From the NCBI RefSeq assembly GCF_900231835.1, contig NZ_OCTN01000006.1, positions 95,426 to 159,425 of the forward strand: a stretch of DNA of 64,000 nucleotides, written 5' to 3'. The notes beneath the pieces were generated by a model. It did not search any database and was not told where the DNA came from. It was given only the letters and a program-made list of their open reading frames with translations. This document shows, piece by piece, positions 17,486 to 25,563 of this stretch (within the stretch, counting starts at the first letter, position 1; each line of letters starts with the position of its first letter). Made by a program: the position numbers and the translations under genes. Source of the stretch: Pontivivens marinum (GTDB lineage Bacteria > Pseudomonadota > Alphaproteobacteria > Rhodobacterales > Rhodobacteraceae).

Positions 17486-18268
17486 TTATGCGCGGGTGGC
17501 CTGCCGGATGGCGGCGTCTACTTCCCGCACGCGCATGGCATTATCGGTGGCCAGACTGCCATCCTTGTTCCACAGCGAGTTTTCAAACCCGACCCGCGCC
17601 TTGCCCCCTGCCCGTGCGGCATCGGCCAGCGCGTCGGTTTCCTCGACCCCGAACGAACACAGCATCCAGTCAAATGTCGCGCCGCCCTGCGTGCTCATCT
17701 CCTCCAGATACTCGGCCAAGGCCGTCTTACCGGTGGAGCCATTGGCATAGGTTCCCTGCACCAGCTGGATCAGGTGGTGATCCCCCGGAATCCGCCCCGC
17801 ATCAACGCTGTCGCAAAAGCTGCGGACCTCCTGCGGGGAATACAGGATGTGCTGCACGTCCACATCATTGCCCCGCGCCCATTCGTAAAACCCCTGCGCC
17901 TCGACCCAATCCGCCGGTTCACGCACCATTTCACGCATCGCAACGGACACATTGGCGGGCTTCAATTCCCGCATCATGGCGCGCTGTTCAGCGGCGGAAT
18001 AACGGTCGGCGGATTCGGACGTGACTTGCAGGTACATATCCGGCACCGCCTCACGCAGTTGGCACAGAATGGCGCGGTAATGGCCCGCATCAATCTGGTG
18101 GCTGCCGTCCTCATCACGGATGTGAACATGGGCACCATCGGCCCCCGCGGCGGCACAGCGAACGGTGATTTCTACGATCTCATCATCGGTTATCGGCAGC
18201 ATTGCATGGTCCGATTTGCTGCGCCGCGCCCCGTTGGGGGCGACCATCAGGCGGGGTAGCGGTGTCAT
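17486..18268 (-). CDS. BKACE family (DUF849) beta-keto acid cleavage enzyme
   Basis: 260 residues. MVAPNGARRSKSDHAMLP at the N-terminus and AGADGAHVHIRDEDG (zinc-binding H47 and H49) are the signatures of the 3-keto-5-aminohexanoate cleavage enzyme family, which condenses a beta-keto acid with acetyl-CoA and splits it into a CoA ester and acetoacetate. The later segment HLIQLVQGTYANGSTGK fits the CoA-binding side. It is slightly shorter than many members (about 270-310). It is divergent from the LysR gene and separated from it by operator-like dyads, so it should belong to that regulon. Confidence 0.87.
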   Translation of the reverse strand: MTPLPRLMVAPNGARRSKSDHAMLPITDDEIVEITVRCAAAGADGAHVHIRDEDGSHQIDAGHYRAILCQLREAVPDMYLQVTSESADRYSAAEQRAMMRELKPANVSVAMREMVREPADWVEAQGFYEWARGNDVDVQHILYSPQEVRSFCDSVDAGRIPGDHHLIQLVQGTYANGSTGKTALAEYLEEMSTQGGATFDWMLCSFGVEETDALADAARAGGKARVGFENSLWNKDGSLATDNAMRVREVDAAIRQATRA

Positions 18269-18281
18269 ATACAGCTCCGAT

Positions 18282-18301
18282 CTATCTGAAAACGTTCATA
18301 G
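18282..18301. promoter_or_regulatory. LysR-type operator-like dyad (family A, weaker copy)
   Basis: CTATCTGAAAACGTTCATAG shares CTATC, GAAAAC and ATAG with the copies at 15225 and 19332 but is one base longer in the centre. It lies 14 bp before the BKACE start. Confidence 0.4.
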
Positions 18302-18390
18302 AAACGCTGCCTGTGCAGCGCATAAAACCGGAAATATTTATTTCGCAGAATGGGGTTCAAATCAATTAATATAAAAGCATACTGTCCAAA

Positions 18391-18404
18391 AGAAATCCTG
18401 ATAG
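18391..18404. promoter_or_regulatory. LysR-type half operator next to lysR start
   Basis: AGAAATCCTGATAG matches the right side of the 19332 dyad at 13 of 14 positions and ends 6 bp before the lysR ATG, a position suited to autorepression. Confidence 0.35.
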
Positions 18405-18410
18405 GTCGCC

Positions 18411-19328
18411 ATGAAACTGCAACAGCTCCGCTACTTCGTCGCCGTGTACGAGGAAGGCTCGTTTTCCGCCGCCGCCACACGGGTTGGCGCCACGCAATCG
18501 GGGCTGTCCATGCATGTCAGCCAGATGGAAAAACGCTATGACGTGCAGCTTTTCATCCGCAGCTCATCCGGCGTCACCCCGACAGAAACCGGAAACTCGC
18601 TGTATAAGGAGGCGGTGAAGGTTCTGGCCGTTGTCCGCAACGCCGAGGAAAAGCTGCGCTATCTGTCCAAGGCGGTTGTCGGCCATATCAGCATCGGCCT
18701 GATGCCCACCTTTACCCGATCCGTGCTGACAAATGTGCTGCTGCGCTTCTCGCAGGAATATAGCGAGGTGCGCGTCACCATTTCCGAGGCCTATTCAGGC
18801 GAGCTGGCCGATGTTGTCTCCGCCGGAAAGCTGGATTTCGCGGTGGTGCCCAGCCTGATCCAGAACAACTTCCTGCTGGGCACGCCGATGGGCCGCGATC
18901 AGGAATGCTTTGTCTGCGCGGCGGGCACGCATCTGTCGATGACCGACACGGTCAGCCTGAAGGACTTGCCCCCCCAGCGCATCGTTGTCCCCAGTTGGAC
19001 CAATACGCGCCGCGCGCGGATCGAGAGCTATCTGGCCGAAAACGGCATCGAAGTGCGCGAGATTCTGGAGATCGACACCATGTATGGCACGCTGGATCTG
19101 GTGGCGCGGTCGGACTGGGTTTCGATCCTGCCGGGCATTTTGTGCGTGACCGATCTGGACGGCACCAAACGGCGCGTGCTGCCGCTGGCCGATCCGCCGC
19201 TTTACGTGGATTATCTGCGGATCGAGCCACGCTCGAAACCGCTATCGCGCGCCGCGCAGGCCTTTGCCGATATCCTGCAAGAGGAGCTGAATTCGACACT
19301 GGAAATCCCCCTGCATTCGGCGCAATAG
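18411..19328 (+). CDS. LysR family transcriptional regulator
   Basis: 305 residues with an N-terminal winged helix (MKLQQLRYFVAVYEEGSFSA, then AATRVGATQSGLSMHVSQME as the helix-turn-helix) and a two-lobed periplasmic-binding-like effector domain from about residue 90. It is divergent from the BKACE gene, the usual layout for a LysR protein and its target. Operator-like dyads of one family occur next to the monooxygenase, BKACE, lysR itself, the downstream hydrolase and the divergent pair at the left edge, so it is the best candidate controller of all of them. Ligand unknown, probably the monooxygenase substrate or product. Confidence 0.9.
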   Translation: MKLQQLRYFVAVYEEGSFSAAATRVGATQSGLSMHVSQMEKRYDVQLFIRSSSGVTPTETGNSLYKEAVKVLAVVRNAEEKLRYLSKAVVGHISIGLMPTFTRSVLTNVLLRFSQEYSEVRVTISEAYSGELADVVSAGKLDFAVVPSLIQNNFLLGTPMGRDQECFVCAAGTHLSMTDTVSLKDLPPQRIVVPSWTNTRRARIESYLAENGIEVREILEIDTMYGTLDLVARSDWVSILPGILCVTDLDGTKRRVLPLADPPLYVDYLRIEPRSKPLSRAAQAFADILQEELNSTLEIPLHSAQ

Positions 19329-19331
19329 GGC

Positions 19332-19349
19332 AATCAGAAAACCTGATAG
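19332..19349. promoter_or_regulatory. LysR-type operator-like dyad (family A, copy 3)
   Basis: AATCAGAAAACCTGATAG with ATCAG/CTGAT arms, 84 bp before the hydrolase gene; 16 of 18 positions identical to the copy at 15226. Confidence 0.6.
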
Positions 19350-19433
19350 CATTCAGCGCGTATTATCATTTCTACGGACCCCCTGATCGGGCCTAAGGTC
19401 GGATCAAACAGGTTTAGATGAAAGAGACGCCCG

Positions 19434-20216
19434 ATGACCAACCAACCGCTCCACTCCGAAATCAGCGGGCCACAGGGCGCGCCGGTTATCCTGCTTCTCA
19501 ACAGCTTTGGCGCGACGGGCGAAATGTGGAAACCGCAGCTGGAATTGCTACAGGCCCATTACCGCACGATCACCTTTGATGCGCGGGGCCATGGTCGCAG
19601 CCCGACACCCCCCGCGCCCTATTCCTTTGCCGATCTGGTGGCGGATGCGATTGGCGTGCTGGACCATCACGGCGTGGAAAAGGCGCATGTGATGGGGCTG
19701 TCCATGGGCGGGATGACGGCGCTGGGAATGGGCATTCATGCCCCTGATCGGGTCGAGAAAATCATCTGCTGCGCCGCCCGCGCCGACGCCCCGCCGCCCT
19801 TTGTCCAAAACTGGGTGGACCGTCTGGCCGTGCTGGAATCCGACGGGGTTGAGGGGGTCTGGAACGGCACCGTTGATAAATGGCTCAGCGATGATACGCG
19901 CAGCACCCATCCCGACCGTGAGCAGGCCCTGCGCGACGGTTTCCTCAGCACCTCGGATGAGGGCTATCGCGGCGGCGCGGCCGCGCTCAAGGGGTTGGAC
20001 TACCTCAAGGATCTGGACAAAATCACCTGCCCGACCCTGTTTATCGCGGGCGAAAACGACGTTGCCGCCGCGCCCGACACGATGCGCGCCATGGCGGCCG
20101 CCTGCCCCGGATCAGAGTTCACACAGGTCGCAGGCGCACGCCACGTCCTGAACTTCGACCGGCCCGACGGATTCTACCTGTCCATCGCGTCGTTCCTGAA
20201 ACTGGACGTCGAATAA
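19434..20216 (+). CDS. Alpha/beta hydrolase similar to 3-oxoadipate enol-lactonase
   Basis: 260 residues with the alpha/beta hydrolase landmarks: FDARGHGRSPTPPAPYSFADL near residue 45, the nucleophile elbow GLSMGG near 88-93, the acid in AGENDVAAAPDTM, and the catalytic His in AGARHVLNFDRP. The overall pattern is that of PcaD, which opens 3-oxoadipate enol-lactone. Here it has its own LysR-type operator upstream and belongs by motif to the monooxygenase/BKACE regulon, where it may open a lactone made by Baeyer-Villiger-type oxidation. Convergent with the kinase gene, 3 bp apart, without a visible terminator. Confidence 0.83.
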   Translation: MTNQPLHSEISGPQGAPVILLLNSFGATGEMWKPQLELLQAHYRTITFDARGHGRSPTPPAPYSFADLVADAIGVLDHHGVEKAHVMGLSMGGMTALGMGIHAPDRVEKIICCAARADAPPPFVQNWVDRLAVLESDGVEGVWNGTVDKWLSDDTRSTHPDREQALRDGFLSTSDEGYRGGAAALKGLDYLKDLDKITCPTLFIAGENDVAAAPDTMRAMAAACPGSEFTQVAGARHVLNFDRPDGFYLSIASFLKLDVE

Positions 20217-20219
20217 GCG

Positions 20220-21452
20220 TTAGTCGAGGTGGAAGACCTCCTCCATCTCGGCCCACCACTCGCCTGATTTTCGGGTCTCGAACGGGTCCTGCATCGGGCC
20301 GCACAGCGCCCACCACTCCTGCGTGGTGGGGTCCGCTGCGATGGCCGCATCATCCGCCGCGAAATCGGTGCCACGATATTCGAAATAGCCGAACATCAGA
20401 TGCTCCGGCTGTTTCAGATAGATCGAGTAATTGGTGATGTTGGACGCGCGCAACCGCGCCAGCACCCCCGACCACACATCGGCATGCAGGCGTTTATATT
20501 CGTCCAGATGCTCGGGCTTCAGCCGAATGACCGATCCCATGCGCCGCACTGCAGGGGCCAAATCGATGATCGCGCCGCGCTGGCCGACCACCTGTAGTGC
20601 CAGATTATGGGCCAGTTGCAGGGCGCTTTCCTGCGGCTCGCCCCGCGCGATGGCGGCCAGATAGGCGCCGTTGAAACTGTCGCCCGCGCCGGTTGTGTCC
20701 ACCACCTTTTCCGCCTGCAAATAGGGACCAGCCTGCGGGCCGCTCAACGCAATCGGCCCATCCGCGCCGCATTTCACGGCTCCACTGTGCGCGCCGCCGT
20801 CAACCAAGCGAGCGGCGATGGCCTGCGGATCGGCCTGACCAAACAGCACCTGCTCATCCTCGTGCGAGGGCAGCGCGATGTCGGTGATCTGCCAGAAACG
20901 GGCAATCTCGCGCCGCGCAACCCCAGCGCTGTCCCACAGATTGGGCCGGTAGTTGGAATCAAAGGCAACGCGCATCCCCGCCGCCCGCCGTGCCTGCAAG
21001 GCCAGCCACAAACGATCACGGGCGGGCTGGGTCAGAATGGCAATGGAAATACCCGACAGATAGGCCAGATCGCAGCCCTCAATCGCGGCTAGATGCGAGG
21101 CGTTATCCTCGGCAAACATCTGACGCGCGGCGGATTGGTCGCGCCAATAGTGAAAGCTGCGCTCACCCGCCGCATCGTTCTGAATCGCATAAATCCCGAT
21201 TTGCCGCGCGGGATCGCGGGTGACGTGATCGGTACGAACTCCCTCACGCGCCAGCAAATCCACGGCCCCCTGTGACAGCGTATCCTGCCCGACGGCGCTG
21301 ACATAATGCACCGCGATGTCATGCCCCTGCGCCAGGCGCGCACAATAGATCGCGGTGTTCAACGTATCGCCGCCAAAGCCAACGCCCAGGCCGGAATTGC
21401 CCTGCGAAATCTCGGCCAAGGGCTCACCAATGCACGCAATCTGAACGGTCAT
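20220..21452 (-). CDS. Fusion of PfkB-type 2-keto-3-deoxy sugar-acid kinase and RhaM-type mutarotase
   Basis: Start set at the ATG that overlaps the upstream stop (ATGA), giving 410 residues. Residues 1-300 are a PfkB kinase: IACIGEPLAEIS, GFGGDTLNTAIYCAR (KdgK-like sugar site) and VDTTGAGDSFNGAYLA with the catalytic Asp. Residues 305-410 match L-rhamnose mutarotase: KRLHADVW carries the catalytic-type His (about residue 323), followed by NYSIYL and a Trp-rich tail. A mutarotase interconverts alpha and beta sugar anomers while the kinase phosphorylates a keto-deoxy acid, so one polypeptide joins an early and a late step. There is no stop or frameshift between the parts. Last gene after the lactonase. 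Confidence 0.85.
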   Translation of the reverse strand: MTVQIACIGEPLAEISQGNSGLGVGFGGDTLNTAIYCARLAQGHDIAVHYVSAVGQDTLSQGAVDLLAREGVRTDHVTRDPARQIGIYAIQNDAAGERSFHYWRDQSAARQMFAEDNASHLAAIEGCDLAYLSGISIAILTQPARDRLWLALQARRAAGMRVAFDSNYRPNLWDSAGVARREIARFWQITDIALPSHEDEQVLFGQADPQAIAARLVDGGAHSGAVKCGADGPIALSGPQAGPYLQAEKVVDTTGAGDSFNGAYLAAIARGEPQESALQLAHNLALQVVGQRGAIIDLAPAVRRMGSVIRLKPEHLDEYKRLHADVWSGVLARLRASNITNYSIYLKQPEHLMFGYFEYRGTDFAADDAAIAADPTTQEWWALCGPMQDPFETRKSGEWWAEMEEVFHLD

Positions 21453-22303
21453 TGTGCAACCTCCAACCCGTAAAACCCTATCGCCGTCTGTCCGTAAATC
21501 GCCTCCCGCTGCGCCGCTGTAAGCTCCGCAAACAGGGCCTCGGATACGGCCCGCCATTCAGCATAGGACCCGACCAGATCCAGCACCGGCCAATCGCTGC
21601 CCCACATGACACGCTCCGCACCAAATGCGCCGACAACGTGGTCCACAACCCCTTGCAAGCCCGCCGCGGACCAGTTCGACCCCGCCTCGTTCGCCAGGCC
21701 CGAAACCTTGCACCACAGGTTCGGCAATCCGGCCAGTCGCGCCATGCCTGCCCGCCACGCATCGCCCGCATCAGCCCCGTCCGCGATCACCGGCTTGGCA
21801 CAATGATCCACCACGATGGGCAGCTCCGGCACTTGCGCAGCAACCTGCGCGATCACGTCCAGATGACGCGGCTGGATCAGGGCATCCAACCGCAACCCGC
21901 GCGCGGCCAAGGCGTGCAAATTCTCCATCACCTGCGGCTGCAAAATCCAGTCCGTCGCCTCAGTATCCTGCAACATCGGACGCACGCCCTTGAACCACGG
22001 CGATTGCGCCAAGCGGTCCAGCGTGGCGGGCGCATCGGGGTCGGTCAGGTCAACCCAGCCGACAACACCCATGATAAAGCCGTTCTCCTCGGCCAGCCCC
22101 AGCATAAACTCCGTCTCCGCCACCGTCGCGGCCGCCTGTACCAGAACCGTGCCGCTGACATGGTGATGGGCCAGCATCGGGGCCAAATCCGCAGGCAGAA
22201 TATCGTGGCGGATCGGGTCAACGCTATCATCCATCCAGTCATAATCCCCGCGCGCGATCTGCCAGAAATGCTGATGCGCGTCGATTTGCACGGGATGGGT
22301 CAT
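21449..22303 (-). CDS. Amidohydrolase-fold sugar lactonase (L-fuconolactonase/rhamnonolactonase type)
   Basis: 284 residues of the COG3618 amidohydrolase group. IDAHQHFWQI at the N-terminus supplies the H-x-H metal ligands, VDHCAKP carries a further His near residue 170, and WGSDWPVLDL the terminal Asp. Characterised members hydrolyse L-fucono-, L-rhamnono- or L-galactono-lactones. With an aldo-keto reductase, a UxaA dehydratase and a mutarotase domain nearby this role fits well. It is coupled by ATGA to the kinase-mutarotase gene and divergent from the UxaB-like gene. Confidence 0.85.
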   Translation of the reverse strand: MTHPVQIDAHQHFWQIARGDYDWMDDSVDPIRHDILPADLAPMLAHHHVSGTVLVQAAATVAETEFMLGLAEENGFIMGVVGWVDLTDPDAPATLDRLAQSPWFKGVRPMLQDTEATDWILQPQVMENLHALAARGLRLDALIQPRHLDVIAQVAAQVPELPIVVDHCAKPVIADGADAGDAWRAGMARLAGLPNLWCKVSGLANEAGSNWSAAGLQGVVDHVVGAFGAERVMWGSDWPVLDLVGSYAEWRAVSEALFAELTAAQREAIYGQTAIGFYGLEVAQ

Positions 22304-22322
22304 GGCGCGGTCCTTTGATTGT

Positions 22323-22352
22323 TTGCTTGACGCATTTGGTGTTTTGTATAAT
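22323..22352 (+). promoter_or_regulatory. Candidate sigma-70 promoter for the UxaB-like gene
   Basis: TTGCTT at 22323 and TATAAT at 22347 with an 18-bp spacer, in the only AT-rich stretch of the 93-bp divergent region. AAACATATCGAG follows and shares the ATATGT/ACATAT word with the region upstream of the GntR gene (25428-25440), a possible operator. Confidence 0.45.
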
Positions 22353-22396
22353 TAAAAACATATCGAGTAAAGTGCTCCCGCCCGAAAGGACACGAC

Positions 22397-23503
22397 ATGA
22401 CCAGCCCCATCCTGCAATTCGGAACCAGCCGCTTTTTGCAGGCCCATGCCGACCTGTTTCTATCGCAAGCCATGGCGCAGGGGCAGGATGTCGGGCCGAT
22501 CACCGTGGTGCAAAGCAGCGGCGATGCCACCCGCGCCACGCGGCTGTCAGGACTGGTCGGCGCCTATCCCGTGCGGGTGGAGGGGGTGCAGAACGGCACC
22601 GAAATCCGCCAGACGATCACCGTCACCAGCATCGCGCGCACCCTGTCCACGGCGCTGAACTGGGCCGACGTGGTGCAGACCTTTACCAATGATACCAAAA
22701 TCGTGCTGTCCAATACAGGCGATAGCGGCTTTACCCCGCAACCCGCTGATAGTGCGGACAGTTTCGATCAATCCATGTCCTATCCGGCCAAGCTGACCCT
22801 GCTGCTGCGCGCCCGTCTGGCGGCGGGGGGTGCGCCGATTCAGATCATGCCGATGGAGCTGATCGTGGATAATGGCGCGGTCCTGAAACGCCGCGTGCTG
22901 GAACTGGCGCAGGGCGACGCCGCGCTGATCCGCTATATCGAGCAGGACGTGATCTGGGTGAACTCACTGGTGGATCGCATCGTGTCGCAACCGCTGGAGC
23001 CCGCCGGAGCGGTGGCCGAGCCCTATGCGCTGTGGGCGATCGAGGATCAGCCCCGCCTGACCCTGCCCTGCGTGCACCCCGCGGTGCAGGTGGTGAAATC
23101 CCTCGCGCAGATCGAGGCGCTAAAGCTGTTTGTCCTGAACCTCGGCCATACCTATCTGGCGGATAACTGGCTGGCGCAGCAGGGACCAGACAGCATTCTG
23201 GTGCGCGACCTGATGGCCGATCCCGATACCGTCGCCGCCCTGCGCACCATGCTGCAAACCGAGGTCCGCCCCGCCTTTGCCGCCGCGGGTCTGGCCACGG
23301 AATTCGACGCCTATGTTCCCACCACGCTGGACCGCTTTGCTAATCCGTTTCTGGACCACCGGATTGCGGATATCGCGCAAAACCACCAACAGAAAATCAC
23401 CCGCCGCATCGCGGCCATGTGCGATTGGGCGGCGGAACAGGGCGATACCAGCCCCAAGCCGACCCTGTCGGCCATCATTGCACGCAACAAGGATTTGACC
23501 TGA
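22397..23503 (+). CDS. UxaB/UxuB/mannitol dehydrogenase family oxidoreductase
   Basis: 368 residues. ILQFGTSRFLQAHADLFL is the N-terminal NAD-binding segment of the polyol-specific long-chain dehydrogenases, IVLSNTGDSGF follows near residue 95, and the C-terminal domain holds the Lys-rich catalytic stretch LKLFVLNLGHTYLAD. It is shorter than tagaturonate reductase (about 480) but has both domains. Family members reduce tagaturonate, fructuronate or fructose. Next to a UxaA dehydratase and a KdgK-like kinase this suggests altronate-type chemistry. A cGAAAGGAC ribosome site lies before the ATG, and the stop overlaps the next start (TGATG). Confidence 0.82.
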   Translation: MTSPILQFGTSRFLQAHADLFLSQAMAQGQDVGPITVVQSSGDATRATRLSGLVGAYPVRVEGVQNGTEIRQTITVTSIARTLSTALNWADVVQTFTNDTKIVLSNTGDSGFTPQPADSADSFDQSMSYPAKLTLLLRARLAAGGAPIQIMPMELIVDNGAVLKRRVLELAQGDAALIRYIEQDVIWVNSLVDRIVSQPLEPAGAVAEPYALWAIEDQPRLTLPCVHPAVQVVKSLAQIEALKLFVLNLGHTYLADNWLAQQGPDSILVRDLMADPDTVAALRTMLQTEVRPAFAAAGLATEFDAYVPTTLDRFANPFLDHRIADIAQNHQQKITRRIAAMCDWAAEQGDTSPKPTLSAIIARNKDLT

Positions 23504-24480
23504 TGAACATTCCAACCAAGCGCGTCGGCAAAACCGATCTGCACGTGACGCATCTGTCGCTGGGCGGCTCGAATATCGGGAACATGGCGCGGCAGGTCAC
23601 AGATGCCGAGGTTAACGCCGTGATGGATCACGCATGGGCCGCCGGTATTCGCTATTTCGACACGGCCCCGCATTACGGGCGCGGGCTGTCGGAACAACGG
23701 ATGGGCGCGTATTTTCAGGGCAAGCCCCGCGACCAATACGTCCTGTCCACCAAAGTGGGCCGCGTCCTGTCCCCCGGTACGCAAGTGGCCGAGGCGGACG
23801 GCTTCATCTACCCCCTGCCCAACGATGTGCGCTACGACTATTCCGCCGATGGCATCCGCGAGAGTTTCGAGAGCAGTTGCGAACGTCTGGGCACCTCGCA
23901 TGTCGAGATCGTCTTTGCCCATGATATCGGCGTTTATACCCATGGTGAGCAGGCCAATGCGGGCCATATGGACGCTTTCCTCGGCTCCGGCATCGGCGCG
24001 CTGCACGACCTGAAACAATCGGGCCGGATCAAGGCATTCGGGCTGGGCGTGAACGAAAGTCAGGTCTGCATCGACGTGATGAAACACACCCCGCTGGACG
24101 TGATCCTGCTGGCCGGTCGCCTGACCCTGCTGGACCGTCAGGCCGAGGAAGGTCTGCTGGACCTATGCGCAGAACAGGGCACATCGCTGGTGCTGGGCGG
24201 CATCCTGAATTCGGGCATTCTGGCCACCGGCGCGGTCGAGGGCGCAACCTTTGACTACGCCCCTGCCCCGCAAGACATCATGGATCAGGTCGCCGCACTG
24301 GATGCAAAAGCGCAGGCGCTGGACATGACACTGGCACAGGCCGCGATGCAATTCGCGATGCACCATCCGGCGGCGTGCTCCGTCCTGATGGGCACGGGGC
24401 GCGTGCGGTCGCTGCAACGCAATCTGGACGCGCTGAACATTCCGCTATCCGATGCCGCGCTGGAATTCGTAACCACCTAA
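23503..24480 (+). CDS. Aldo-keto reductase of the aldose 1-dehydrogenase (L-fucose dehydrogenase) type
   Basis: Start at the ATG overlapping the preceding stop; 325 residues. The catalytic tetrad is visible: D53 and Y58 in FDTAPHYGRGLSEQRMG, K84 in LSTKVGR, and His in EIVFAHDIG. Sequence style is that of D-threo-aldose 1-dehydrogenase/pyridoxal 4-dehydrogenase (AKR15-like), which oxidise L-fucose or L-galactose to lactones. The predicted product would feed the lactonase at 21449. The 3-prime end overlaps the convergent GntR gene by 4 bp. Confidence 0.87.
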   Translation: MNIPTKRVGKTDLHVTHLSLGGSNIGNMARQVTDAEVNAVMDHAWAAGIRYFDTAPHYGRGLSEQRMGAYFQGKPRDQYVLSTKVGRVLSPGTQVAEADGFIYPLPNDVRYDYSADGIRESFESSCERLGTSHVEIVFAHDIGVYTHGEQANAGHMDAFLGSGIGALHDLKQSGRIKAFGLGVNESQVCIDVMKHTPLDVILLAGRLTLLDRQAEEGLLDLCAEQGTSLVLGGILNSGILATGAVEGATFDYAPAPQDIMDQVAALDAKAQALDMTLAQAAMQFAMHHPAACSVLMGTGRVRSLQRNLDALNIPLSDAALEFVTT

Positions 24481-25382
24481 CCGGTATGGCTGTTCACCCT
24501 CAGCGAGTTCAGCAATGTCTGCTTTGAGGTCATCAAATGGGCCCGCGCTGCATCCACGGCGCGGGTCATATCGCCACTGCGCAGGCCGTCCAGATAGGCC
24601 AGATGCTCGTGGATCGCGGCCTCGTTCCGTGTGCGCTCATCCGATTTGTTCCACTGGAAATGATAGTGGAACACCAGCGAGATGATGTTCTGGAATTCCT
24701 TGACGAAGCGGTTGGTGACAACCCCGTTGATCGCGGCGTGGAATGCCTCGTCCAATACAGAAAAGTCGTGATAATCGGTGTCGATCCGCTGCAACAACTC
24801 GCGGTGATCGGCCTCCAGCTTGTCCAGCTTGGCCCAGATCGGGTGCTGCGGCGGCAGCTCAACCAGATGCCGGACCGAATTCAGCTCCAGCACGGTGCGG
24901 AAATCCGACAGCTCCACCGCGTAATCGGGGGTAAAGCCGTTCAGCTCCCACCCGCCACGGGGCCTGCGCGCCACGATGCTGAACCGGCTGAGCGAGGAGA
25001 AAAACTCCTGCAAGGTATGGGTCGCGACGCTGAACTCCTTGGCCAGTTGCGCCACGTTCAGCACGGTGCCCGGCGGCACATCCATGCGCAAAACCCAGTC
25101 GAGGAACTTGCCCTCCAGCTCCTCGATCGTCAGCAGAACCGGCGGACCCTGCATTTGATCGGCGGGCGTCGGCAGGCGCTGGATCAGTTTCTCACGCCCA
25201 GTGCCGGAGATGATTCCCTCGTCAAACAAACGGGCCAGCACGCCGCGCACCACGGTGCGGCTGACATCGAATTGCGCGGCCAATGCGTTTTCCGACGGCA
25301 TCGCACCGCCAATTCCTGTTTCTTCGCAAAGGGTTAGAATCTCGTTAAACGCTTCGACAAAGCGCGTATTTGTGCGGGCCAT
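24477..25382 (-). CDS. GntR family regulator with two winged-helix-like segments and FCD domain
   Basis: 301 residues, about 60 more than a normal FadR-type regulator. The first helix-turn-helix is GGAMPSENALAAQFDVSRTV (residues 25-44). A second winged-helix-like unit follows at about 85-150: LDWVLRMDVPPGTVLNVAQL, KEFSVATHTLQEFFSS, then the wing-like RRPRGGWELNG. The FCD domain fills the rest, with the metal-site pattern in VLDEAFHAAING. The likely targets are the divergent ABC operon (dyads at 25505) and the sugar genes around it. The role as sugar-acid repressor is inferred from context. Confidence 0.85.
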   Translation of the reverse strand: MARTNTRFVEAFNEILTLCEETGIGGAMPSENALAAQFDVSRTVVRGVLARLFDEGIISGTGREKLIQRLPTPADQMQGPPVLLTIEELEGKFLDWVLRMDVPPGTVLNVAQLAKEFSVATHTLQEFFSSLSRFSIVARRPRGGWELNGFTPDYAVELSDFRTVLELNSVRHLVELPPQHPIWAKLDKLEADHRELLQRIDTDYHDFSVLDEAFHAAINGVVTNRFVKEFQNIISLVFHYHFQWNKSDERTRNEAAIHEHLAYLDGLRSGDMTRAVDAARAHLMTSKQTLLNSLRVNSHTG

Positions 25383-25504
25383 GATCTGCGATGCCTTTGC
25401 TAGCGCCTGATTTTCAGATGTTTTTTAGGATATGTACAAAAAAATTAAAACCATTTGACGTGCAAATTCGCACGCCGTAATGTTTATTATAATAAAAGAC
25501 ACAC

Positions 25505-25548
25505 CGATCAGCAACTGATCGAACGACAAAACGATCACCCGCTGATCG
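25505..25548. promoter_or_regulatory. Tandem operator-like dyads before the ABC importer operon
   Basis: CGATCAGCAACTGATCG (25505-25521) and CGATCACCCGCTGATCG (25532-25548): two 17-bp inverted repeats with CGATCA/TGATCG arms, centres 27 bp apart, ending 15 bp before the permease start. A repressor here would block transcription or initiation. Confidence 0.55.
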
Positions 25549-25563
25549 CTCGGGAGAGGCCCC

